A stretch of DNA of 64,000 nt from Sphingobacterium prati (GCF_013167215.1 NZ_JABJWY010000018.1:62001-126000), one strand, 5' to 3'. Positions 19,210-28,284 are shown, numbered from the stretch's first letter. Translations and numbers: made by a program. The notes: generated from the sequence alone by a model not told the origin.

Positions 19210-20988
19210 TTATACTTCTGTAGTAGAATTGTTTTTTAAGGCAAAAGTCCTTTTTGGAGGCGAAGCTTTCTTGATGTCACTATCCGCTTCAGTGGATGTA
19301 ACTTGTTTAGCGCTACTATTTTCTTTTTTTGCGGATTGCAGCATCTTTCTAAAGATCAACAATCCAATGATTCCTATTGAGAGCCAGAGTAAATCCACCA
19401 ATAGGATATCGTTTGCTCCTGAACGGTACGAGACCCAGACCCAGTTGCCCGTTTTTACACCATTTACAATTGGTATGGCCAAGGCCAATATCGACCCAAG
19501 GAGAAGTGTTTCCCGATTCGTTTTGCCGATATTTCGACGAATAACGTAAAAGATTCCCAAAGCCAGCCAGCTGTAGAAATAAACGTGAAATACAAAAGGT
19601 TGATCTACTTTCGTAGCCAGTTTAACAGCGATAAACGCCGCTGCTGTTACCGGAAACATGGTTAGACAGGCAGCCATAAATACATTGGCCGCCCAGAAAT
19701 TGAAGATGCGCTTGCGCTTGGGGATATTGTTTTTACCCCGGGCCACCAACCAGATCAAAATACCTGAAATAATTACAAAACAGCCCATAATACCCAATAC
19801 AAAGTAGATGATTTTGATCGGGTAGCCCCCAAAATCGGCTAGATGCAAGCGGTAAATGAATCCTTTCACATAATCCAAGTAGGTGCCATTGTCCGCGGCT
19901 GATTTCTCAAATAATATCTTATTGTCTGCTACGCGATAGACAATCCGTCCTGAGCCAGCAAAGTTTTTATCGATATTAGCATCATATAACGCAACCACAT
20001 GCATGCTCCTGTCACCATAATTTTTGATAAAGATGCGGTTCATATGACTGTTGGGCCATTTTTCTTCCAGTTTATCTAAAAAATTGCCCATCTTAAAGCC
20101 TGTTGTGAGGGGCTCGTACAAATAGGTGTATTTTGTATTGTCGTTGTATCCAAGTGCAGCATATACCTCGTCTTCCTTACCATCATAAAGGTATTTGCTG
20201 AAGGGAATGATAAGAACAGAATTAACGATGAGAACGATACCTGTCAGCGCATACATAAACTGATATGGAAAACCGATTACACCGAGCGCTGTATGCATAT
20301 CTGTCCATACCGTTTTCCATTTGTTTCCTGGCCTAAACACAAAGAAATTCGATTTTATTTTGTCCCAGTGGAGCATCAGGCCAGATATCAGTGCAAAGAG
20401 AAAGATAAATGAAACCAGTCCTGCCAAGGTATAGCCAAAAGGCCGTCCGATATTGATCCCTATCTGGTTGAGCGGTGCCAGGAAATGGAGACGGTACAAA
20501 AATTCGCCCATGGTATAGCCGTCGCCATAATCCGATGGCTTTTTCGTTGCCAGGTCATAGCTAAAATACATGGAATCTTCAGCGCCACGTCGCCCCCGAC
20601 CACGTTTTTTCTTTTTTTCGCCCTTCGCTTCGCTGTCTTTTGTTATACCTTTGGTCTTTTGGGCAGCAATTAATTTCGCTTTATTCGCAACTATGGTATC
20701 CTGGGAGGCTCCGATATTGACATAGCTTGCATGGCCATTATGCTGCATATAGAAGGCGATATCTCTTCCCTTAAGTTCTTTGACCTGGTTTATGGAGTCT
20801 AGGAGATGATCAAAAACCAGGTTTCGGTAAGTTCCCCCTTTGTCCGACTCATTTTTCTGCCAGGCATTGATTTCATTTTTAAAAAATGAAAAAGATCCGG
20901 CAAAGAAAATTACATACAAAATGGCGCAGATGATTATCCCTGAGATGGTATGCGTATTGAAATAGATATTATAACGTCTTAGATTCAT
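19210..20988 (-). CDS. PepSY-associated transmembrane protein
   Basis: About 592 residues. An N-terminal helix (ICAILYVIFFAGSFSFF) is followed by a periplasmic region with PepSY-like segments, then several further helices in the second half. The topology matches PepSY_TM proteins, a family encoded with siderophore receptors and thought to reduce or process ferric siderophores at the inner membrane. It also contains a low-complexity KKKRGRGRRG patch near residue 130. It is the last gene of a five-gene minus-strand operon with a TonB receptor. The start at 20988 (MNLRRYNIYFN) fits the family; upstream in-frame codons would overlap the preceding gene. Reductase activity is inference. Confidence 0.82.
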   Translation of the reverse strand: MNLRRYNIYFNTHTISGIIICAILYVIFFAGSFSFFKNEINAWQKNESDKGGTYRNLVFDHLLDSINQVKELKGRDIAFYMQHNGHASYVNIGASQDTIVANKAKLIAAQKTKGITKDSEAKGEKKKKRGRGRRGAEDSMYFSYDLATKKPSDYGDGYTMGEFLYRLHFLAPLNQIGINIGRPFGYTLAGLVSFIFLFALISGLMLHWDKIKSNFFVFRPGNKWKTVWTDMHTALGVIGFPYQFMYALTGIVLIVNSVLIIPFSKYLYDGKEDEVYAALGYNDNTKYTYLYEPLTTGFKMGNFLDKLEEKWPNSHMNRIFIKNYGDRSMHVVALYDANIDKNFAGSGRIVYRVADNKILFEKSAADNGTYLDYVKGFIYRLHLADFGGYPIKIIYFVLGIMGCFVIISGILIWLVARGKNNIPKRKRIFNFWAANVFMAACLTMFPVTAAAFIAVKLATKVDQPFVFHVYFYSWLALGIFYVIRRNIGKTNRETLLLGSILALAIPIVNGVKTGNWVWVSYRSGANDILLVDLLWLSIGIIGLLIFRKMLQSAKKENSSAKQVTSTEADSDIKKASPPKRTFALKNNSTTEV

Positions 20989-20999
20989 GATAAGGGAGA

Positions 21000-21275
21000 T
21001 TAGAGGTAAATAAAGATGCCATAGAACACAGCAATCAAAAACAGATAGATACCCCATATCAGCCAGCCGTTTTTAGAAAGAAAGGCGGCAAGCAATAATA
21101 TTCCCCAGGCGATAAAACCCGTCACATAAGCTGTGATCAATATGTCCGTTTTATCAAATAGTTTCGTCAGACAGAGGTGCATGTAAAGCATCACAAAATA
21201 ACCACCAAAGAATCCCGCGGTTATTTTTAGGAAGCGTTGGAATGGACTGCTTAGATATTTTTTATTGGCGGGCAT
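21000..21275 (-). CDS. Small membrane protein, DUF3649-like
   Basis: A 91-residue protein with about three transmembrane helices and little else. Its pattern (FQRFLKITAGFFGGYF, then two more helices) resembles the small DUF3649 proteins that accompany PepSY proteins and TonB receptors in iron-uptake operons of Proteobacteria. That match is by pattern only. It lies 11 bases before the PepSY start and three bases after the previous gene's stop, so it is clearly part of the operon. A supporting role in inner-membrane iron or electron transfer is likely but unproven. Confidence 0.6.
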   Translation of the reverse strand: MPANKKYLSSPFQRFLKITAGFFGGYFVMLYMHLCLTKLFDKTDILITAYVTGFIAWGILLLAAFLSKNGWLIWGIYLFLIAVFYGIFIYL

Positions 21276-21278
21276 GGT

Positions 21279-21635
21279 TCAGAAGATGATTGTTTCAAAA
21301 AAGAGAGCAATTAGAAAAACAACAGTAATTTGTTTCCACTGGAAATAGCGGTAAGGCCATAAAAGCACGATAAGGCTAAAAAATCCCATCACATAAGCGC
21401 CAAAGGCAAGTGTTCCTGAGAGGGTACCTTGTAAATACATGGTCCATAGCCACGAAATACTGAGCAGGACAATAGCTAGTATCCTTGAGCGGCTTTTGTC
21501 ATTCACCAACGTTAACAGTGCTGATGAACCATGCTGTATCTTGACCTTTTCCGAGGAACCGTACCAGAAAAAGCTGCCAGCAAAAATAGCCAGGAGTAAA
21601 AATGTATACATAATGAGGTCTGTTAATTTATACAT
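21279..21635 (-). CDS. Small membrane protein, DUF3325-like
   Basis: A 118-residue protein with three predicted transmembrane helices (YTFLLLAIFAGSFFWYG; ILAIVLLSISWLWTMYL; GAYVMGFFSLIVLLW). The order, together with the 91-residue neighbour, mirrors the DUF3325/DUF3649 pair found next to PepSY iron-uptake proteins in other phyla; the assignment rests on topology and context. It lies between the DUF4374 lipoprotein gene and the 91-residue gene in the same operon. An internal ATG at 21611 could also serve as the start. Confidence 0.58.
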   Translation of the reverse strand: MYKLTDLIMYTFLLLAIFAGSFFWYGSSEKVKIQHGSSALLTLVNDKSRSRILAIVLLSISWLWTMYLQGTLSGTLAFGAYVMGFFSLIVLLWPYRYFQWKQITVVFLIALFFETIIF

Positions 21636-21692
21636 ATACCCAATATGCTATGTATTGGCATATCGGGTATGTAATTGTCCGTATAAAAAAGA

Positions 21693-22940
21693 TTAGTCTA
21701 AATGTTCGATTGCGGTAATCGAGCCACCTTCAACTTCTAGGCCTGTTGTAGCGGTAGCTGCTGTTGCATCGATCTTATATACATAGCTCTTACCTGATTT
21801 TAGGTTCACCCCGATATAGCCAATTTTGCCATCTTTCTTACTGTAATTGTTCCGTTGAGTAAATGATTTTATTTCACTCGCATTTGGTAATCCGGTGACA
21901 GTTTTAAATGTTTTATCTACCACGTTTACTGCTGCGATGGTTGTTTCGGCACTATAACTACCGTCGGATTGTTTCTTTTTGGAGCTCACAATGAAATTGT
22001 TTCCGCCGACATAGGTCCAGTTAACGATGTTGTAACCGCCAGAAATCTCAGTGACATTAAAGAAATAGTTTTTGTCAAATTCAGTTGTACCTGATGATAT
22101 CTTTAAAATAGCCGAGGGATTAGTTGTTGTGATTTCAGATTTTGTAGGGTCATCTTTTCTTTTTGAAGTGGCATTGGCTGCAGAGAATGCATAAATATCA
22201 CCATTCTCTACGGTTCCCAAACCATTGGTGAAGTATTGGCCGATATAGCTGGTACGCTCATCCGTAAAAACTTTTTCAAGCTTCATATCCGGATAAGAAA
22301 ATACAGCAACCCAAGCTTTGTTAGGGTATTTTGTTGTAAAAGAAGAACTTTCTATACAGAAGAAAGGCGCATAGACTTTATTACCTACTTGTGTCAACCA
22401 GCTGAAATATCCTATTTCACCATTGTTGGCCAATTCGAGTGCATTCATCGAACCTTCCCCTACGATAGAGAGGCTATTGGTATTTACTCGGTACCAAGTA
22501 TGGGTTGGGGTAGCTAGGTTTCTTGACATTTTGGCCATTAGCACATCATCATTAACGGCTGCAAATGCTGCTACAGTTTCCGACTGAAAATTCGTTAGTT
22601 TCTTCAGTTTACCATTTTCGAGGTTGTAGGCTGTCACAGCTCCAGGGTTACCCTGTCCGTATAAAAAGCTAAAAAACTTGTTGTTTGTCGATAAATAGTA
22701 TCTCCAAGTGCCATCTTGCTCAATACCATTTCCTATGATGGAAACTTTGCCATCATCAAGCGAGTTGGATGTTACTAAATAGTCAGCTACCCCGGTGCTC
22801 GCAATAGGTGTCACGGCAACAATATATTTTCCTACACCCGGGGTAGGATCAGGGTCTACTGGATTGGGGTTTTCACTTTTGGAGCAAGATGTTATTAAGA
22901 TAGCTGCTGCTAAGACTGATAATAATGATTTTGTTTTCAT
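21693..22940 (-). CDS. DUF4374 family lipoprotein
   Basis: A 415-residue lipoprotein. The signal peptide ends at ILITSCSKS with the lipobox Cys near residue 19, followed by a Pro-rich linker (NPVDPDPTPG). The rest is a repetitive beta-rich domain resembling a propeller. DUF4374 proteins are restricted to Bacteroidota and are regularly encoded beside TonB-dependent siderophore or haem receptors, as here, where the receptor gene is 20 bases upstream. It probably sits at the outer membrane and helps bind or process the ligand. The exact ligand is unknown. Confidence 0.82.
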   Translation of the reverse strand: MKTKSLLSVLAAAILITSCSKSENPNPVDPDPTPGVGKYIVAVTPIASTGVADYLVTSNSLDDGKVSIIGNGIEQDGTWRYYLSTNNKFFSFLYGQGNPGAVTAYNLENGKLKKLTNFQSETVAAFAAVNDDVLMAKMSRNLATPTHTWYRVNTNSLSIVGEGSMNALELANNGEIGYFSWLTQVGNKVYAPFFCIESSSFTTKYPNKAWVAVFSYPDMKLEKVFTDERTSYIGQYFTNGLGTVENGDIYAFSAANATSKRKDDPTKSEITTTNPSAILKISSGTTEFDKNYFFNVTEISGGYNIVNWTYVGGNNFIVSSKKKQSDGSYSAETTIAAVNVVDKTFKTVTGLPNASEIKSFTQRNNYSKKDGKIGYIGVNLKSGKSYVYKIDATAATATTGLEVEGGSITAIEHLD

Positions 22941-22960
22941 GTTTAAAATATTATGCGTTA

Positions 22961-25303
22961 TTATTTATTGAAAAAGTAGCGTAAGTTAAGATAGAAACCA
23001 CGGCTTGGTTTCTGTAAACTAAAGTTATCAACCAGACGGTTGTCTGTTAGGTTTTTACCTTCAAAGGCAATATTGTAGCGTCCGTTGGCGATGGAGTAGA
23101 CGACATTCCCGTCCAGGGCCATTTGCATAGGAATCTGTCTTTTTGCGGACTCCTCATCAGTGCCTCCCAAAAGTGGCCAGTAAAGCCAGAAGCGATGTAC
23201 ATATTGTAGGCTCCCGCCGAACGTTAATTTATTGTCCTTACCACCAAAATCATAGAGAGTGACCGCAGCATTTAGGTTCCCAAAGAGGTACGGAATATTC
23301 GGCATTGTTTTTTTGTACAATGGACTTATGCCCGTATAATCGGGTTCATACTTCTGTGTATTGACAACGGACTGATAGGTCATATTAAGCCCCGCTGTAA
23401 ACCAGTTGCTATGTGAATAGTGCAAGTCCATGTCACCGCCGATGGATCGGACCCCATCTCTATTGTCGGAGATATATTTGGTTTGGTTGTTATTGAGCCT
23501 TTGGTAGATAAAATTGTCCGCATTTCGATAAAATGCATTCGCCATTAAGGAAAAACGATTGGCAGCATTCAATGCAAAATCGTAATTTATGCCGAGGTTA
23601 AAATTATTGCTGTTTTCAGGTTTTAGCGCAAAATTTCCTTCATAGTTCTCCACGTCGCCAAACAGTTCATCCGGGGTAGGCATCCGCACAGTCAATTCAT
23701 ACGAGCCCTTCAGCTGGAAGGAGGGTGTAAAGTAATAGGCTAGCGCTGTTCCATAGCCCCATTTTGATAAGTTTTTGACAATCTCGTTAGCTCCGTTTAC
23801 ATTATGTTGGTGGTAATTTTTTACGAAAGCATTGACGCTATAGCGATCTCTTACATCGTATTGATAACCGAAAGTCAACACATTTTTTTGGCTAAGTTTT
23901 GCCCGCTCCAAAGAAGCATTTTGAGGGTTTACTTCATCGTTTCCCATTCGTTTAAAGCTGTTGAACACATCCGTAATGGACAAGCTATGGTTTTCGGAAA
24001 GTTTATAGTTTAAAATAGCATTGGCAACAGCGAGATTATTCTTGTATTTGTACATGGAATAGGAGCTTTCCCCGCCCTTTCCGGGGACATACTTCCGATT
24101 GCCATACCAGTCAAACCGCGCATATACGGTATCAATATTCTGTTCGGTACCGACGTTGATATTACCATTTAGTGTCAGGTCCAGACCTTTTACAAATAAA
24201 TCAGACTTCTTATATTTGACCGTTGGCATTACCGTAGTGCCTCTGCGGTGCCAGCCACCAAATGGAGTTTCCATCCGGGCTCCTGTCTGAATTTCTTTGT
24301 AACTTTTACCCAATACAATTCCAAAAAGTAACTTATCCGCGTACGGCTTATTGACCACACCTATATTTGCAATCAGGGATTCGTTGTGATAGGTGTCATG
24401 GAATCTTTTTACTTTAACCCCTTCTTTATACTGCTGTGTGTTGAGGTCTGCGACATCTACTGTAACCTTATAATTATTGTCGGAATAGTTTTGAAAAGCA
24501 TTCAGTTGAAAGAAAAATCCACCTTTTGTGGTATGTGCAGCATTAATTACTGTTCGGTGCGTATTGAAGGAGCCAAAGGAATAGGAGGCATCCACATAAC
24601 TTTTAAACCGGTCTCCCGTTACAATATTGACGGCACCGCCCAGTGCGTCAGAACCCAGCCATACAGGTACGACACCTTTATAAACCTCTATACGTTCAGC
24701 AATATTGATGGGGATATTGTTGATCTGAAAAGCTGAACCAAAATTTTCCATTGGTATACCGTCAATAAAATATCGGACCTGGCTTCCATTGAAACCATTC
24801 AGCATTAGGTTGAAGTTGGAGCCCACGCCCCCGGACTCACGTACACGTACACCTGCCACCTGATCAAGTGCGCTTGAGATGTTCAGTGTTGTATTATAAA
24901 GCTTGGTTGCATCTACCGCAGTTACATTGAAAGCCTGCCGGTTCACTTCCTGCGCTTTTGTGCGCCCATATACTTCCACCTGATCAATTTCTTTTTGATC
25001 CGATACCAGTTCAAAGTCGAAGGTATTTTCGCCTGCTTTTAAGACAATAGTTTTCGTTGTATTTCGATAGCCTACTGCAGAAGCCGTTATTGTAACGTTT
25101 TTTTGGCTAATGTTTTTGATTTCATAATACCCTGTTTCATCTGTTGACGAGTATATGTTTCCTATGCGTATGGTTGAAGCCGCAATTCCCTGTTGGGCTG
25201 TGGTTTTGACATACCCTTTTAATGATGCTGTAAATTGTTGTGCCTGTACGGTACATGCGATAAGAAGAAGGAAAAAGACACTTTGGTATTTGATGTTTTT
25301 CAT
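22961..25303 (-). CDS. TonB-dependent outer-membrane receptor (siderophore/metal type)
   Basis: About 780 residues. A signal peptide (LLLIACTVQAQQ) is followed by a carboxypeptidase-regulatory-like domain (about 25-110), a plug domain (about 120-230, with ERIEVYKGVVPVWLG and the AVNIVTG turn) and a beta-barrel that ends with an aromatic residue region (NLRYFFNK). Plug and barrel length match ferric-siderophore or haem receptors rather than SusC glycan receptors, and no SusD gene is adjacent. The downstream DUF4374, small membrane and PepSY genes support iron uptake. The ATG at 25303 is chosen because it begins a normal signal peptide. A consensus promoter lies about 85 bases upstream. Confidence 0.87.
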   Translation of the reverse strand: MKNIKYQSVFFLLLIACTVQAQQFTASLKGYVKTTAQQGIAASTIRIGNIYSSTDETGYYEIKNISQKNVTITASAVGYRNTTKTIVLKAGENTFDFELVSDQKEIDQVEVYGRTKAQEVNRQAFNVTAVDATKLYNTTLNISSALDQVAGVRVRESGGVGSNFNLMLNGFNGSQVRYFIDGIPMENFGSAFQINNIPINIAERIEVYKGVVPVWLGSDALGGAVNIVTGDRFKSYVDASYSFGSFNTHRTVINAAHTTKGGFFFQLNAFQNYSDNNYKVTVDVADLNTQQYKEGVKVKRFHDTYHNESLIANIGVVNKPYADKLLFGIVLGKSYKEIQTGARMETPFGGWHRRGTTVMPTVKYKKSDLFVKGLDLTLNGNINVGTEQNIDTVYARFDWYGNRKYVPGKGGESSYSMYKYKNNLAVANAILNYKLSENHSLSITDVFNSFKRMGNDEVNPQNASLERAKLSQKNVLTFGYQYDVRDRYSVNAFVKNYHQHNVNGANEIVKNLSKWGYGTALAYYFTPSFQLKGSYELTVRMPTPDELFGDVENYEGNFALKPENSNNFNLGINYDFALNAANRFSLMANAFYRNADNFIYQRLNNNQTKYISDNRDGVRSIGGDMDLHYSHSNWFTAGLNMTYQSVVNTQKYEPDYTGISPLYKKTMPNIPYLFGNLNAAVTLYDFGGKDNKLTFGGSLQYVHRFWLYWPLLGGTDEESAKRQIPMQMALDGNVVYSIANGRYNIAFEGKNLTDNRLVDNFSLQKPSRGFYLNLRYFFNK

Positions 25304-25348
25304 GTATAAATTGATCGTCTGATCTGATTTGTGAGTTTTAAACGTGTT

Positions 25349-25368
25349 AATAAATATCAATATTTATT
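25349..25368. promoter_or_regulatory. Palindromic operator candidate in the leader of the iron-uptake operon
   Basis: Two 9-base arms (AATAAATAT and ATATTTATT) separated by CA form a perfect inverted repeat. It begins about 14 bases after the predicted transcription start of the receptor operon, a place where a Fur-type or other metal-responsive repressor could act. The sequence is AT-rich, so chance is not excluded. Confidence 0.5.
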
Positions 25369-25388
25369 TAGATTTATTATAAACAATG

Positions 25389-25419
25389 CAAATGTAAGAA
25401 TAATCTCCAGACAGACAAA
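25389..25419 (-). promoter_or_regulatory. Consensus promoter of the TonB/DUF4374/PepSY operon
   Basis: On the minus strand TTTG (25419-25416), a 19-base spacer and TACATTTG (25396-25389) match the Bacteroidota promoter consensus exactly. Transcription would start near 25382, about 80 bases ahead of the receptor ATG. Confidence 0.72.
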
Positions 25420-25456
25420 TGGAATTGTTAAAAAATGTAATCCGAATTCCTCAATT

Positions 25457-25519
25457 GCACATGCCTATCCCGGAAATTTTGTGAATCAGGAATTTCTGCC
25501 CAAAGAAGTTAGTGGCGTA
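25457..25519 (+). pseudogene. Remnant of the rarA 3' end
   Basis: This stretch matches rarA positions 18916-18978 at 51 of 63 bases by hand count, without gaps. Its translation matches 18 of 21 residues (core QEFLPKEVSGV). Most base differences are at third codon positions, so the copy diverged while coding, before it was left here as a fragment. Weak similarity may extend left to about 25442. It has the same orientation as rarA and lies between the iron-uptake operon and the S41 peptidase gene, with no other part of rarA attached. Confidence 0.8.
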
Positions 25520-25569
25520 TGCCGCTACAAAATCTCGATTCTCAATACTGACTACTCAATACTAATATT

Positions 25570-25577
25570 TATATTTG
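25570..25577 (+). promoter_or_regulatory. -7 promoter element of the S41 lipoprotein peptidase gene
   Basis: TATATTTG matches TAnnTTTG and lies 22 bases before the ATG at 25599. No clear TTTG is found at the -33 position. Confidence 0.45.
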
Positions 25578-25598
25578 TTATACAAATTGCTTCAATAT

Positions 25599-27167
25599 AT
25601 GAACATAGTGCCTCTACAGCAAGTAGGACGTTGGGCAGCGATAGCGCTGATCGGACTTACTATACTCTCCTGTAAAAAGGATCATCCTGAGCCCGAACCG
25701 GAGCCCGAACCGACTGACCGTACCGAAGGTCAGCTTATTAAAGACGATATTTATAAATATTATAAGCTTTATTCTGTATGGGCGGACGGATCTATTCCAG
25801 ATCATTTAAATAATCCAGCACAGTATACCGATCAATATAACTCGGCCAGTAGCGTGCTCGATGCGCTCAAGAGGCTGACACCAGTCCATGTTGCGGCAGG
25901 CTATGCCGGCGTATTCGACCGCTTTTCCTTTATGGAAGGGATCAACGGTTACAATATTGCGGGGGAGGCCAGTACAAAGATGGATAACAATGAGGGGTAT
26001 GGCATTTCTGTCCAGTGGTTTTCGGTAGATAAAGGACTTACTGCCCAGCCTTATATTTCCTTTGTCGAAGGCGGATCCCCTGCGCAGGTGGCTGGATTTA
26101 AGCGAGCCGATATCATTACATCGGTCAATAATGACACGGAAAATTATTCAGTAGAAGTCAGCTGTCCAGACGAAGGCGGGACCTGCGAAGTGAAAGACCC
26201 TGCGGCGTATAGCCGATTAAGAGGTAAGATCAATTCAGCATTGGATGGGACAAGTCTTACGCTCCAGGTGAAGCGTGCGGATAATAAGGTTTTTGAAAAA
26301 CCAATGAGCTATGGTAACTCCTATGTGATCAATCCGATCTACAAGGATACCATATATACCTATAGCGGCAACAACATTGGTTATTTGGCTCTTTCTTCCT
26401 TTGAAGAGATTGAAAATAACAATCAGAACCAGAAAAATATCAACGCTGCCTTTGCTGCTTATGAGACCAAACAGATCAAAAGCCTCATCGTTGATCTGCG
26501 ATACAATGGTGGTGGGTATGTGGATGCTGCTATTTATGTTGCGGATAAGATCGGCGGAGCCAAGACCAAAGGGAAGCTGATGCTGACTTACGAGATGAAT
26601 AAGTATATGCAATCTGATGCTGCCAAGACCTTAAGAGATCAATTGCATATGTATGACACCTACTTTGAGGGACTCAGTACGCTAAATCTCAATAAAGTTT
26701 ATTTCTTGGTGAGTGAGGAGACCGCGTCTGCAGCCGAGATGCTGATCAATGTGCTTACACCACACCTTCCCGTACAGATTATCGCCACCGAATCGAGGAC
26801 CTATGGCAAGCCAGTTGGTTTTTTTGAGCAGAAAGTTCAGAATAAAGTATCCTATTGGCCAGCTTCATTTATTCTGAAAAATTCACGGGGAAATCTTGGC
26901 GAAAAATATAACAAGGGTACTGACCGAGACCTGCGTGATTATTGGGACGGCCTCGTTCCGGATCAGTCTGGTATCGGTGATGATGTGTCAGCCGGTGTGG
27001 GAGATCCTAAGGAAAGCATGCTGGCAACAGCCCTAGCTGATGCTGCGCCGACAAGCGGAACGCGGGCAGCATTACGAAGTATTTCTTCCCGCACGATCCA
27101 AACAGTGGAGCAAGGAAAAATGCATACCAGGCCCGAGCGTGGTATGATCAAGACAAAGAGCAGATAA
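25599..27167 (+). CDS. S41 family peptidase, lipoprotein
   Basis: A 522-residue exported serine peptidase. The lipobox LTILSC puts the lipid-bearing Cys at residue 25, followed by an acidic Pro-Glu linker. A PDZ-like region (about 150-245) precedes the S41 core, with the catalytic Ser at S377 in TASAAE and Lys at K404 in YGKPVG. The C-terminus is extended and basic. Unlike the Prc-type enzyme at 14-16 kb it is short and surface-type, as in many Bacteroidota S41 lipoproteins whose targets are unknown. An upstream TTG would add eight residues; the ATG is preferred because it gives a normal signal peptide. A rarA remnant lies just upstream. Confidence 0.85.
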   Translation: MNIVPLQQVGRWAAIALIGLTILSCKKDHPEPEPEPEPTDRTEGQLIKDDIYKYYKLYSVWADGSIPDHLNNPAQYTDQYNSASSVLDALKRLTPVHVAAGYAGVFDRFSFMEGINGYNIAGEASTKMDNNEGYGISVQWFSVDKGLTAQPYISFVEGGSPAQVAGFKRADIITSVNNDTENYSVEVSCPDEGGTCEVKDPAAYSRLRGKINSALDGTSLTLQVKRADNKVFEKPMSYGNSYVINPIYKDTIYTYSGNNIGYLALSSFEEIENNNQNQKNINAAFAAYETKQIKSLIVDLRYNGGGYVDAAIYVADKIGGAKTKGKLMLTYEMNKYMQSDAAKTLRDQLHMYDTYFEGLSTLNLNKVYFLVSEETASAAEMLINVLTPHLPVQIIATESRTYGKPVGFFEQKVQNKVSYWPASFILKNSRGNLGEKYNKGTDRDLRDYWDGLVPDQSGIGDDVSAGVGDPKESMLATALADAAPTSGTRAALRSISSRTIQTVEQGKMHTRPERGMIKTKSR

Positions 27168-27200
27168 ATTTATCGTTCTTTCTTTTCGTGTCCAAAACAT

Positions 27201-27240
27201 TAAAAAAGGTCAGTAGATAACAATCTACTGACCTTTTTTA
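27201..27240. terminator. Bidirectional terminator between the S41 and HprK-like genes
   Basis: A perfect 18-bp stem (27201-27218 with 27223-27240), 4-base loop, with A-run and T-run at the base, between convergent genes. Confidence 0.9.
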
Positions 27241-27285
27241 ATAAAAACGCTTTATACAAACCAAGCTTGCGAGCCCGGGATGATG

Positions 27286-28200
27286 TTACGCGCTAGCAAA
27301 TAGGAATGAATGGCACAGCTCAGCTGCGGCAGCATCCGGTAAACATTGTAAATAGCCTACTTGCACTTCGGCAACAATTTTTTCTAGGATAGTATTCATC
27401 CCAGCAAAGAGATCTTTATTCCAGCGGATGGCAGTACAGCTCGGGAGCACCGCAATAAAACCCTTGAGGTCAGGCTGCCAAGTAAATGTATTGGCCGGGG
27501 CCTGTTGTAGCCTTACAAAAGCTTTGAGGGGCAGTCGTTCATTTTTATAACAAGGTGTTTTGCCGCTCCAAGGCGTTCCATAGATAAATATACCATCACT
27601 TGTTACGCGGACAGCCGGATTATCATCATTTAACAGTACCGTGTTGGGAATATGAGTTTGCCAGAGTCTGCTGTGCGTGCTTTTTCCAGTTCCACTTTTA
27701 CCTAGAAAAGCAACTCCCTTTCCCTGATGGTTGACTACAGAGGCATGGATCATAATGGTATCATGCGAAAGACTGGCCTGACCAAATATCATCATGGACA
27801 TCCAGGTAATCACAGCGCTCTGTTCATCCGCTGAGCTATCCGGGACATAGATCGTAGATTCGTCAAAGTTGCGGTTGCTGTACTGGTACCATGTCCCATT
27901 GCCCTTCTCATTTACAATGGTCGTAATAAATGTATCCCTCTTTTCATAAAAGCGAAACCGATCACCCCAGGCAATAGAGTCATCCGTGCGTAATACACCC
28001 ATGTCGGCTGTTGCAGGTGCCTCTTCCACACTGATATTAATGACAATGTCAGCTTTATCATCCGTCGTAGGGATCTGAAAATCCCGAAAGGAGAGGAGGA
28101 TCGTATGGAGCGGGATATTCGTTGGATGGTTAAAATCCAAAATTAAGTCTGCGATACGGTAGCGGGTTTGAGCGAACTCAAGTGATTTCGTTATATTCAT
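27286..28200 (-). CDS. HPr-kinase-like ATPase of a PqqD-type peptide module
   Basis: A 304-residue protein with a clear P-loop, GKSGTGKST at residues 167-175, preceded by the IHASVV segment and followed by LLNDDNPAVR, as in the HprK/PEP carboxykinase-like kinase fold. It lacks the N-terminal HPr(Ser) kinase domain and no HPr gene is near, so sugar-system regulation is unlikely. Such HprK-like proteins are found with PqqD proteins and exporters in RiPP clusters; in some lasso peptide clusters they phosphorylate the precursor peptide. It is the last gene of the minus-strand set with the ABC exporter and PqqD. The substrate here is unknown. Confidence 0.78.
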   Translation of the reverse strand: MNITKSLEFAQTRYRIADLILDFNHPTNIPLHTILLSFRDFQIPTTDDKADIVINISVEEAPATADMGVLRTDDSIAWGDRFRFYEKRDTFITTIVNEKGNGTWYQYSNRNFDESTIYVPDSSADEQSAVITWMSMMIFGQASLSHDTIMIHASVVNHQGKGVAFLGKSGTGKSTHSRLWQTHIPNTVLLNDDNPAVRVTSDGIFIYGTPWSGKTPCYKNERLPLKAFVRLQQAPANTFTWQPDLKGFIAVLPSCTAIRWNKDLFAGMNTILEKIVAEVQVGYLQCLPDAAAAELCHSFLFASA

Positions 28201-28284
28201 GTTCAGTACATATTGATTACTTCGTGAGCCCGCAAGCTCGGTTTGTTGTTTATTATTGATATGGAATATCCAGCTTAACCCTCC

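Noticed and set aside
25331..25675. 114-codon plus-strand frame as an intact gene
   Set aside because: It is the rarA remnant plus unrelated flanking bases, overlaps the receptor promoter and runs into the S41 gene in another frame.
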